Shown here piece after piece: positions 1-6,743 of a DNA stretch of 14,801 nucleotides. Below the pieces are notes generated by a model that saw only the letters and a program-made list of their open reading frames with translations, was not told where the DNA came from and did no database searches. A program made the translations under genes and the position numbers. Each line of letters begins with the position of its first letter. The first letter of the stretch is position 1. This DNA is from Bradyrhizobium sp. CCH5-F6 (GTDB taxonomy: Bacteria > Pseudomonadota > Alphaproteobacteria > Rhizobiales > Xanthobacteraceae): the NCBI RefSeq assembly GCF_001556045.1, contig NZ_LSIC01000118.1, positions 1-14,801 of the forward strand, written 5' to 3'.

Positions 1-1
1 G

Positions 2-595
2 ATCGAGGCCGCCCTGCCCCCGCCGCCTCCGCCGGTGAAACCGATCGATCCTGGCCTCGCGCCGAGCACCGACAGTGGACCCAGCGCCGCCGCGCTGGCT
101 GACGACCCCACGATCAAGGGCCTGACCGCCAAGATCGCCGCCAATCCGGACGACGTGAACGCGCTGTACCGGCGCGGCCAGGTCTATGCCAGCAAGGGCG
201 CCTACAACCTCGCGATCAAGGATTTCGACGACACCCTCCGGATCAATTCGAAGGACGTCGAGGCGCTGAACAACCGCTGCTGGACCCGCACCGTGGTCGG
301 CGATCTCCAGGGCGCACTGAAGGATTGCAACGAGGCGCTGCGGCTGCGGCCGAACTTCGTCGATGCGCTGGACAGCCGGGGACTCGTCAACCTCAAGTCG
401 GGAGCTGTGAAGAATGCCATCGCCGATTTCGACGCGGCCCTGAAGATCAACCCGCGCCTGACCTCCTCGCTCTACGGACGGGGCCTTGCCAAGCAACGCA
501 ACGGCTCGGCCCAGGAAGGGGCGCTGGACATCGCCAATGCCAAGGCGATGGACCCGAACATCGTTCAGGAATTCGCAAGCTACGGAGTGCGTTGA
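2..595 (+). CDS. TPR (tetratricopeptide repeat) protein, 5'-truncated by the window edge
   Basis: The reading frame is open from base 2 to a TGA at 593-595, giving 197 visible residues. The first in-frame start-like codon (GTG at 35) is preceded by an uninterrupted Pro-rich stretch (IEAALPPPPPP), so the true start is most likely left of the window. About four TPR units follow one another. They begin near DVNALYRRGQVYASKG, DVEALNNRCWTRTVVG, FVDALDSRGLVNLKSG and LTSSLYGRGLAKQRNG, and each has the usual A-x-x-D/N and NP-type ends (RINSK, RLRPN, KINPR, AMDPN). TPR arrays are protein-protein interaction scaffolds. No catalytic domain is visible, so the specific role is unknown. The Pro-rich segment before the repeats would suit a linker after an export signal or membrane anchor, but that part is not seen. 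The OmpA-like gene follows 145 bases downstream on the same strand and could be cotranscribed. Confidence 0.85.
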   Translation: MEAALPPPPPPVKPIDPGLAPSTDSGPSAAALADDPTIKGLTAKIAANPDDVNALYRRGQVYASKGAYNLAIKDFDDTLRINSKDVEALNNRCWTRTVVGDLQGALKDCNEALRLRPNFVDALDSRGLVNLKSGAVKNAIADFDAALKINPRLTSSLYGRGLAKQRNGSAQEGALDIANAKAMDPNIVQEFASYGVR

Positions 596-740
596 TATTT
601 TTTATGGTCGAGGCGATCGAACCCTCGAACCTTGAACAGCCCAAGCAAGACTAATGGGCGGATGCCGCAACAAGCCTTTTCCGGGGCATTGTTGCCGGAA
701 TTTGGAAGCACGCGAGCTGGCTGCGCAGGAGGGACTGGCT

Positions 741-1412
741 ATGAGATTGGCTGCAAAAGGACTAACCGCGATCCTGTCCATCATCACCGTCGGCGCCGTT
801 CTGTCATTGCCCCCATCGGCCGCATATGCGGGCGATGACGGCAACAGCAAGAATGTCTCCGAGGACGAGATCGTCCGCGCGCTCGCGCCGCCGGCCAAGA
901 AGCCCCTGACCCGCGGCCTCTCGATGGCCCCCCAGACAGAGCCCGCGCCGAATGCGGCGGAGACCAAGCTGCTTCAGTCCGTGCGCGGCCGCTCAACGCG
1001 CTCGCTGTCGTCGACCGAGCGCGAGGAAATCGCCTCAGCCGCCAAGGACAAGCCGAACATCGATCTCGAAATCACGTTCGACTACAACTCCGCCAATATC
1101 AGCGCCAAATCGATGCCGTCCGTGCAGGCGCTCGGCCGGGCGTTGACCAGCCCCGATCTGAAGGGCTCGACCTTCGTGGTCGCCGGCCACACCGACGCCG
1201 CCGGCAGCGACGCTTACAACCAGGAGCTTTCAGAGCGTCGCGCGGATTCGATCAAGCGCTACCTCGTCGAGAAGTACAACATCTCCGCGACCGATCTCGT
1301 CACCGTGGGCTACGGCGAGAGCAAGCTCAAGAATCCGAGCCAGCCGATGGCAGAGGTCAACCGCCGCGTGCAGGTCGTCAACATGGAAAACAAGACCACC
1401 GCGTCGAAGTGA
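741..1412 (+). CDS. OmpA-family peptidoglycan-binding envelope protein
   Basis: This is a 223-residue protein from ATG 741. I chose that start because a strong Shine-Dalgarno (GGAGG, near 727-732) precedes it and because it begins a clean signal peptide: charged MRLAAKG, hydrophobic core at 8-24, and a likely cut after AYA at residue 30. An in-frame ATG at 654 would add 29 residues of unlikely sequence in front of the signal. Residues 31-105 are a polar Pro/Ser-rich linker. Residues about 108-215 form an OmpA-like C-terminal domain, with the FDYNSANI strand, the GHTDAAGSDAYNQELSERRA signature (D152 and R166/R167 being the expected diaminopimelate contacts) and the NRRVQVV end. Such domains bind peptidoglycan non-covalently in the periplasm. 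There is no beta-barrel and no lipobox cysteine at the cut site, so it is probably a soluble or loosely attached periplasmic protein. It follows the TPR gene and is closed by the hairpin at 1474-1497. Confidence 0.9.
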   Translation: MRLAAKGLTAILSIITVGAVLSLPPSAAYAGDDGNSKNVSEDEIVRALAPPAKKPLTRGLSMAPQTEPAPNAAETKLLQSVRGRSTRSLSSTEREEIASAAKDKPNIDLEITFDYNSANISAKSMPSVQALGRALTSPDLKGSTFVVAGHTDAAGSDAYNQELSERRADSIKRYLVEKYNISATDLVTVGYGESKLKNPSQPMAEVNRRVQVVNMENKTTASK

Positions 1413-1473
1413 GCACGACTTAATCCTTTGCAGTGACAGGTCGTGATGTGGTGTAAGGTCTCGCTTTCAAAGC

Positions 1474-1497
1474 GCGTCCCGCAGCCTTGCGGGACGC
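1474..1497 (+). terminator. Perfect 10-bp hairpin downstream of the OmpA-like gene
   Basis: GCGTCCCGCA (1474-1483), loop GCCT, then TGCGGGACGC (1488-1497) form a perfect 10-bp GC-rich stem with a 4-base loop. It lies 62 bases after the OmpA-like stop and is followed by a weak pyrimidine-rich tract (CGCTTCATTTC). The position between two gene units suggests a transcription terminator, but the T-tract is poor. It could also slow read-through from the upstream genes into the efflux operon. Confidence 0.6.
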
Positions 1498-1570
1498 CGC
1501 TTCATTTCAGGGAAACGCTCTGTGTTGGCCTCGCGTGGATGGCCGTGAGCCCGGTCAGGATGATCCGGCG

Positions 1571-2500
1571 ATGAACTTGACTGAATATCTCAAGCCGGCC
1601 GGAACCGTGGTGCTCGTCGTCGCGGCCGGCGTCGGCTATTATCTGTTCGATCATCGGCATCGGCCCGAACCAAAGGAGACGCCGGGCGAGGCGCTCGTCA
1701 TCGTGACGAAGTCGACCAATGCCTGCTTCTCCGACCTGGTCCGGGTGACCGGTTTCTTCGTGCCGCGCCGCGAGGCCGTGGTCGTTGCCGACCAGGAAGG
1801 CTCCCGGGTCACCGACCTCTTGGTCACCGAGGGCGCCATGGTCGCCGACAACCAGGAGCTGGCGCGCCTGACTCCGCCACCGCAGATCCCGGGCCAGCCG
1901 CAGCGCCCCGGCTCGCAAGGCCCGATCTCGCTCAAAGCACCCGCACCGGGCCTCGTCACCGAGGTGCGCACCATCGTCGGCGCACCGGCCTCGCCGCAGG
2001 CCGGTCCCATGTTCCGCATCGCCGTCAACAACGAGATCGAGCTCGACGCCCAGGTTCCGGCGGTGCACATGTCCAAGCTCAGCTCCGGCGCGACCGTGCG
2101 CATCAGCCGGGACGACGCGCCCGATCTGATCGGACGGGTCCGGCTGGTTGCACCCGAGATCGACCGCGCCACCCAGCTCGGGCGCGTCCGCATCAGCGTC
2201 GCCAACAATCCCTCGCTCAAGGTCGGCGTGTTCGCCCGCGCCTCGATTGACGCCAAGCGCAGCTGCGGCGTTTCGATCCCCAAGACCGCGATCGACCATC
2301 TCATGGTTCAGGTCGTCAAAGGCAACGTCATCGAGACACGCAAGGTGCGGGTCGGACTGTCGTCCGACACCTCGACGGAAATTCTGGAAGGCCTGGAGGT
2401 CGGCGACATCGTCGTGGCGGACGCCGGCTCTTCGCTCCATGACGGCGACCAGATCAAGACCATGTTCGCCGATGAACTCGATCGCACGCGGGTACGCTGA
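1571..2500 (+). CDS. RND efflux periplasmic adaptor subunit (HlyD/MFP family), hairpin-less
   Basis: This is a 309-residue protein from ATG 1571, with AGGA at 1557-1560. A longer reading from TTG 1487 would start inside the terminator hairpin and is unlikely. Residues 10-26 are one hydrophobic N-terminal segment that anchors or exports it. Two half-motifs of a biotinyl/lipoyl barrel-sandwich follow: about 66-101 (EGSRVTDLLVTEGAMVADNQ) and 117-150 (SLKAPAPGLVTEVRTIVGAP). A beta-barrel lies around 155-230 and a membrane-proximal region around 235-295 (IPKTAI; GLEVGDIVV; DGDQI). The two lipoyl halves are joined only by a Pro/Gln-rich linker of about 16 residues (102-117). Most tripartite adaptors have an alpha-helical coiled-coil hairpin there that contacts the outer-membrane channel. 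At 309 residues it is shorter than the usual 370-400. Its stop overlaps the pump start by one base, so the two are one operon and translationally coupled. Confidence 0.88.
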   Translation: MNLTEYLKPAGTVVLVVAAGVGYYLFDHRHRPEPKETPGEALVIVTKSTNACFSDLVRVTGFFVPRREAVVVADQEGSRVTDLLVTEGAMVADNQELARLTPPPQIPGQPQRPGSQGPISLKAPAPGLVTEVRTIVGAPASPQAGPMFRIAVNNEIELDAQVPAVHMSKLSSGATVRISRDDAPDLIGRVRLVAPEIDRATQLGRVRISVANNPSLKVGVFARASIDAKRSCGVSIPKTAIDHLMVQVVKGNVIETRKVRVGLSSDTSTEILEGLEVGDIVVADAGSSLHDGDQIKTMFADELDRTRVR

Positions 2501-5500
2501 TGGCTCTCAATATCTCGGCATGGTCGATCCGTAATCCGCTGCCGTCTGTCGTCTTTTCGATCATTCTCCTGATTCTCGGCTGGGTCTCCTTCACCAAGCT
2601 TGCGGTGACGCGGCTGCCGTCGGCCGACATTCCCGTGATCTCGGTTGCGGTCTCGCAGTTCGGCGCGGCACCAGCCGAGCTCGAATCCCAGGTCACCAAG
2701 ACGGTCGAAGACGCGGTCTCCGGCGTCGAGGGCGTCAGGCACATCACCTCCTCGATCACCGACGGCCTGTCGATCACCACGATCCAGTTCGCGCTCGAGA
2801 CCAACACGGACCGGGCGCTCAACGACGTCAAGGACGCCGTGACGCGCGTACGGTCCAATCTGCCGCAGAACGTCACCGAGCCGTTGATCCAGCGCGTCGA
2901 CGTCATCGGCCTGCCGATCGTGACCTATGCCGCGATCTCGCCCGGCAAGACGCCGGAGCAACTCTCCTATTTCGTCGACGACGTGGTCAAGCGCGCGTTG
3001 CAAGGCGTGCGCGGCGTCGCCCAGGTGGAGCGCATCGGCGGTGTCGAGCGCGAGATCCTGGTCTCGCTGGATCCCGATCGTTTGCAGGCGATGGGACTGA
3101 CCGCCGTCAATGTCAGCCAGAGCCTGCGCGGCACCAATGTCGACGTCGCCGGCGGCCGCGCCGAGATCGGCAAGAACGACCAGGCGATCCGCACGCTCGC
3201 GGGCGCCAAGACGCTGGGCGATCTCGCCGGCACCATGATCCCGCTGTTCGGCGGCGGCGAGGTGCGGCTCGACGACCTCGGCACCGTCACCGACACCATC
3301 GCCGATCGCCGCACCTTCGCCCGCTTCAACGGCGAGCCCATCGTCGCGCTCGGCATCAAGCGTTCCAAGGGCGCCAGCGACGTGAAGGTGGCCGAGGCCG
3401 TGCAGAAGCGCATCGACGCGCTCAAGGCCTCCTATCCCGACGTCGACCTGAAGGTGATCGACACCTCGGTCGAATATACCAAGGGCAATTACCACGCGGC
3501 GATCTCGACGCTGTTCGAAGGCGCCATCCTCGCCGTCGTCATCGTGCTCCTGTTCCTGCGCGACTTGCGCGCGACCATCATCGCCGCGATCTCGCTGCCG
3601 CTATCGATCTTCCCGGCGTTCTGGGCGATGGACCTGCTCGGCTTCTCGCTGAATCTGGTCAGCTTTCTCGCCATCACGCTGTCGACAGGCATCCTCGTCG
3701 ACGATGCCATCGTCGAGATCGAGAACATCGTCCGGCACATGAACATGGGCAAGTCGCCCTATCGTGCCGCGCTCGAGGCCGCCGACGAGATCGGACTTGC
3801 AGTCATCGCGATTTCGCTGACCATCATCGCGATCTTCGCACCCGCGAGCTTCATGTCGGGCATCGCCGGACAGTTCTTCAAGCAGTTCGGCATCACCGTC
3901 TCGGTGCAGGTGTTCTTCTCGCTGCTTGCGGCCCGATTCGTCACGCCTGTGCTGGCCGCCTACTTCCTCAAACATCACGCACATGTGGAACCGCCGCCCG
4001 GCCGCATCTTGCGCACCTATCATCGGCTCGTGGCCTGGTCGGTGAAGCACTATTTCATCACGGTGCTGATCGGTCTCGGGGTCTTCGCCGCCTCGATCTG
4101 GAGCATCACGCTGCTGCCGCAGGGATTCCTGCCGGCCCAGGACAGCGCCCGCTCGCTGCTTGCGCTCGAGCTGCCGCCCGGCACCCAGCTCGCCTACACC
4201 GAAAAGGTCACCGAGGACATCGTCGCGCGCCTGCGCAAGCGGCCCGAGGTCAAGAGCATCTTCGTGGACGGCGGGCGCGTCCCGCCCGGGACCCAGGAGG
4301 TCCGGCGCGCGGCCCTGATCATCAACTACACGCCCAAGGACAGCCGCGACATCACCCAGCGCGAGCTTGAATTCTCCATCACCCAGGAGCTGGAGAACGT
4401 TCCCGACATTCGTTTCTGGTTCCTGGACGAGAACGGCCTGCGCGCGATCTCGCTGGTCGTGACCGGCGTCGACCCCAACATCGTCAACAACGTCGCGAGC
4501 GAGCTCGCGACGCAGATGAAGCGCATTCCCACCATCTCCAACGTGATCTCGGAGACTTCGCTGGAGCGACCCGAGCTGCGCATCGAGCCGCGCGCCGATC
4601 TCGCCGCACGGCTCGGCGTCTCGACGGAGAGCCTATCGCAGACCATCCGCGTCGCCACCATCGGCGACGTCGGGCCTGCGCTCGCGAAGTTCGACGTCGG
4701 CGACCGCCTGGTTCCGATCCGCGTGCAGCTCGAGGACGCCGCCCGCGGCAATCTGAAGACGCTGGAGCAGCTCCGCGTGCCGCTCGGCGAGCGCGGCGAG
4801 AAAGGTGGCGTGCCGCTCTCCGTCATCGCCGACGTCAAGCTCGACCAGGGTCCGACCAGCATCAACCGCTACGATCGCGAACGTCAGGCGACCGTTGCCG
4901 CCGACCTCGTCGGCTCCGCCGCGCTCGGCGATGCCACCAAGAAGATCTACGACCTGCCGGTCATGAAGACCCTGCCGAAGGGCGTGAAGGTCTCACCCTC
5001 CGGCGACGCGGAAAGCTTGAACGAATTGTCGGACGGCTTCGCGACCGCGATCACAGCGGGACTGATGATGGTCTACGCCGTGCTGGTGCTGCTGTTCGGC
5101 ACCTTCCTGCAGCCGATCACCATCCTGTTCTCGCTGCCGCTCTCGATCGGCGGCGCCATCGCGGCCCTGCTCCTCACCGGCAAGCAGCTCACCACGCCGG
5201 TGTGGATCGGCATCCTGATGCTGATGGGCATCGTCACCAAGAACGCGATCATGCTGGTGGAATTCGCCATCGAAGCCATTCACGCGGGCAAGCCGCGCGA
5301 GGAGGCGATGATCGACGCCGGCATGAAGCGCGCCCGACCGATCGTGATGACCACGATCGCGATGGCGGCCGGCATGATACCGAGCGCGCTCGCGGTCGGC
5401 GCCGGCGGCGAATTCCGCTCCCCGATGGCGCTCGCGGTGATCGGCGGCCTGATCTTCTCGACGATCCTGTCGCTGGTGTTCGTGCCTGCGATGTTCATGG

Positions 5501-5664
5501 TGATGGACGATGTCGGCGCCCTGATCTGGCGCTTCGCCAAGCGGCTGATCGTGCACAGCGAGGATGCGGAAACCGACGACCATCACGCGGCGACGCCCGC
5601 GGGTGCCGCGCCGGCGGGTGCGGCTCCGGCACCAAGGAGCATCGTGCACCCGGCGGCGGAGTAG
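2500..5664 (+). CDS. RND-family efflux pump, inner-membrane permease (AcrB/HAE-1 type)
   Basis: This 1054-residue protein is close to AcrB in length (about 1050). It is an inner-membrane proton/drug antiporter of the resistance-nodulation-division family, exporting hydrophobic or amphipathic compounds from periplasm or membrane; the substrate cannot be read from sequence. It has the expected order: N-terminal TM1 (residues 14-32), a first periplasmic porter/docking region with SVSQFG-like porter motifs, a TM2-6 block, a second periplasmic loop (from about residue 550), and TM8-12. The proton-relay residues are present: D401-D402 in TM4 (GILVDDAIVEIEN) and K914 in TM10 (GIVTKNAIMLVEF). The C-terminal 35 residues are a cytoplasmic tail with DDHH and an Ala/Pro repeat (GAAPAGAAPAP). 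ATG 2500 overlaps the adaptor stop and has no strong ribosome site of its own, so it is probably coupled. No TolC-type gene or dedicated TetR/MarR regulator adjoins the operon. Confidence 0.95.
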   Translation: MALNISAWSIRNPLPSVVFSIILLILGWVSFTKLAVTRLPSADIPVISVAVSQFGAAPAELESQVTKTVEDAVSGVEGVRHITSSITDGLSITTIQFALETNTDRALNDVKDAVTRVRSNLPQNVTEPLIQRVDVIGLPIVTYAAISPGKTPEQLSYFVDDVVKRALQGVRGVAQVERIGGVEREILVSLDPDRLQAMGLTAVNVSQSLRGTNVDVAGGRAEIGKNDQAIRTLAGAKTLGDLAGTMIPLFGGGEVRLDDLGTVTDTIADRRTFARFNGEPIVALGIKRSKGASDVKVAEAVQKRIDALKASYPDVDLKVIDTSVEYTKGNYHAAISTLFEGAILAVVIVLLFLRDLRATIIAAISLPLSIFPAFWAMDLLGFSLNLVSFLAITLSTGILVDDAIVEIENIVRHMNMGKSPYRAALEAADEIGLAVIAISLTIIAIFAPASFMSGIAGQFFKQFGITVSVQVFFSLLAARFVTPVLAAYFLKHHAHVEPPPGRILRTYHRLVAWSVKHYFITVLIGLGVFAASIWSITLLPQGFLPAQDSARSLLALELPPGTQLAYTEKVTEDIVARLRKRPEVKSIFVDGGRVPPGTQEVRRAALIINYTPKDSRDITQRELEFSITQELENVPDIRFWFLDENGLRAISLVVTGVDPNIVNNVASELATQMKRIPTISNVISETSLERPELRIEPRADLAARLGVSTESLSQTIRVATIGDVGPALAKFDVGDRLVPIRVQLEDAARGNLKTLEQLRVPLGERGEKGGVPLSVIADVKLDQGPTSINRYDRERQATVAADLVGSAALGDATKKIYDLPVMKTLPKGVKVSPSGDAESLNELSDGFATAITAGLMMVYAVLVLLFGTFLQPITILFSLPLSIGGAIAALLLTGKQLTTPVWIGILMLMGIVTKNAIMLVEFAIEAIHAGKPREEAMIDAGMKRARPIVMTTIAMAAGMIPSALAVGAGGEFRSPMALAVIGGLIFSTILSLVFVPAMFMVMDDVGALIWRFAKRLIVHSEDAETDDHHAATPAGAAPAGAAPAPRSIVHPAAE

Positions 5665-5769
5665 TCGCGACGCCGGAAGCGCGGGACGTGCCTGCAAGCG
5701 ATGCGCATGAGCCTGACATCGCGGCAGATCGCGTCCGCTACAATACGTTCAAGCGCACCGCTTAAGCCA

Positions 5770-5820
5770 CGGCTCTCCAGCCGGGCTCCTGTGACGAGCT
5801 ATCTCGCCCCGACACGGGGT
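5770..5820. terminator. Two small hairpins between the convergent pump and Crp-like genes
   Basis: The 169 bases between the convergent stops (5664 and 5834) hold two short hairpins. The first is CGGCT/AGCCG with a 4-base loop at 5770-5783. The second is CCCCG-ACA-CGGGG at 5807-5819. Neither has a T-tract. They are plausible bidirectional termination or RNA-end structures, but the stems are only five base pairs long. I see no gene in this gap. Confidence 0.3.
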
Positions 5821-5833
5821 GCAGTTGGCGCCT

Positions 5834-6508
5834 TCACTCGTTCCGCGCGATCGCCGTCAGCTTGGTCATGTTCCGCAGCAGGATGCGGCCGCGCTGGAGA
5901 TCCAGGATCGCATCCTTGCGCCAGGCCTGAAGCTGGCGGTTGACGCTCTCGCGCGCGGCGCCGACGAAGACGCCGAGCTGCTCCTGCGAGATGTGGACCT
6001 CGGAGCCGAAATCGGCGGCGAGCGCGCAGAGCCGCCGCGCCAGGCGAACCGGCAGCGGCTGCAGCATGGATTCCTCCATGCGCTCGCTCTGCCAGCGGAT
6101 GCGCTGGCACAGCAATGCGATGATCTTGATCGCCACCTTCGGCTCGCGCTCGAGGAAGCCGAGGAAATCCTCGCGCCGCAGCACGAACAGCTCGCTGGCC
6201 TCGCCGGCGGTGGCGTCTGCCGTGCGGTTCTGGCCGTCCAGCACCGCGACCTCGCCGAACAGGTCGCCCGGCCCCATGAAATTCAGCGTCAGCCGGCTGC
6301 CGTCGGAGGCGCCGGTCTCGATGCGGACCTGTCCGCGGCGCACGCCGAACAGCGCGTCCCCGGGATCGCCCTTCTGGAACAGTACCTCCCCGTTCCCCAG
6401 ATGCTGGGTGTGACAGAGATTGGACAGCCGCTGGAGCTCGTCTGCGCCGAGATCGGCGAACATCGGATTCATCTTCAGGATGACCGCAAATTCGGCCTGC
6501 TTGCTCAT
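5834..6508 (-). CDS. Crp/Fnr-family transcriptional regulator, cNMP-binding type
   Basis: This is a 224-residue DNA-binding regulator. ATG is at 6508-6506 (complement), with AAGGAC seven to twelve bases upstream. Residues about 15-125 are the cyclic-nucleotide-binding beta-roll, with GDPGDALFGVRRGQV and a phosphate-binding cassette F84-G-E86 ... R95-T-A. E86 and R95 match the ribose and phosphate contacts E72 and R82 of E. coli Crp. Residues 130-150 are the dimer C-helix; the position of Crp Thr127 is Gln140 but Ser128 is kept (S141). Residues 172-194 are the helix-turn-helix (ISQEQLGVFVGAARESVNRQ). R186, E187 and R191 match the Crp recognition residues Arg180, Glu181 and Arg185, so a TGTGA-like half-site is expected. 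There is no Fnr-type N-terminal cysteine cluster; its three cysteines are scattered. It is divergent from the AsmA gene, with a Crp-type site between them. Actual cAMP binding is inferred. Confidence 0.92.
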   Translation of the reverse strand: MSKQAEFAVILKMNPMFADLGADELQRLSNLCHTQHLGNGEVLFQKGDPGDALFGVRRGQVRIETGASDGSRLTLNFMGPGDLFGEVAVLDGQNRTADATAGEASELFVLRREDFLGFLEREPKVAIKIIALLCQRIRWQSERMEESMLQPLPVRLARRLCALAADFGSEVHISQEQLGVFVGAARESVNRQLQAWRKDAILDLQRGRILLRNMTKLTAIARNE

Positions 6509-6514
6509 TTCAAT

Positions 6515-6520
6515 GTCCTT
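6515..6520 (-). promoter_or_regulatory. Ribosome binding site of the Crp-like gene
   Basis: On the minus strand AAGGAC lies six bases before the ATG at 6508, with no competing in-frame start nearby. It supports this start codon. Confidence 0.6.
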
Positions 6521-6576
6521 GTGAACCTACTGGTCATTGTGCTTGGCAAATCGCTTGAAACCATCGACTTCAGGAT

Positions 6577-6649
6577 CGCGTAAAACCGCGCTGGGGAAGT
6601 GTGTCATAAGTCACATAACTTTGCAGCACCCCCCGACTATTTTTACGCG
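6577..6649. repeat. Nine-base inverted repeat flanking the Crp-type site
   Basis: CGCGTAAAA (6577-6585) and TTTTACGCG (6641-6649) are perfect inverted copies 55 bases apart, placed on either side of the Crp-type site. They may be a second operator pair or chance. The pair is not centred exactly on the Crp site (centre 6613 against 6607.5). Confidence 0.35.
6600..6615. promoter_or_regulatory. Crp-type operator in the divergent crp-like/asmA intergenic region
   Basis: The sequence TGTGT-CATAAG-TCACA matches the Crp consensus TGTGA-N6-TCACA at nine of ten specified bases, with exact spacing. The centre is at 6607.5, about 100 bases upstream of the Crp-like start and 136 upstream of the AsmA start. 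A weak -10-like TATTTT lies at 6638-6643. That would place a plus-strand transcription start near 6649, with the site at about -41.5, the class II activator position; this part is inference. The neighbouring regulator keeps the R-E-R recognition residues that would read this site, so autoregulation and control of asmA are both possible. Confidence 0.6.
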
Positions 6650-6743
6650 CTTGGAGCCGCTTCCCGTCCGGGGATAAACTCAGGCGCAAGGGACGGGCAG
6701 TCTGCCGGATTCGACGCCGATTGTCCGTCGTTGGAAAGTCGAC

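Noticed and set aside
602..632. A tRNA T-arm-like stretch on the minus strand (GGGTTCGATCGCC near an ACCA)
   Set aside because: The T-stem has a mismatch, only about five bases follow instead of an acceptor stem, and no anticodon or D-arm lies upstream. It is not a tRNA, and I see no partner copy to make it an attachment site.
2308..3495. A 395-codon minus-strand open frame opposite the adaptor and pump
   Set aside because: It is antisense to the highly conserved RND N-terminal region, and is Asp/Gly/Leu-rich shadow sequence.
5665..5833. A possible small gene or frameshifted extension after the pump stop
   Set aside because: The open frame here is the end of a shadow frame; there is no ribosome site and the pump already has full length.
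5834..6508. Assignment of the regulator as Fnr or FixK
   Set aside because: There is no N-terminal cysteine cluster for an iron-sulfur cluster, and the nearby site is TGTG-N-CACA type instead of TTGAT-N4-ATCAA.
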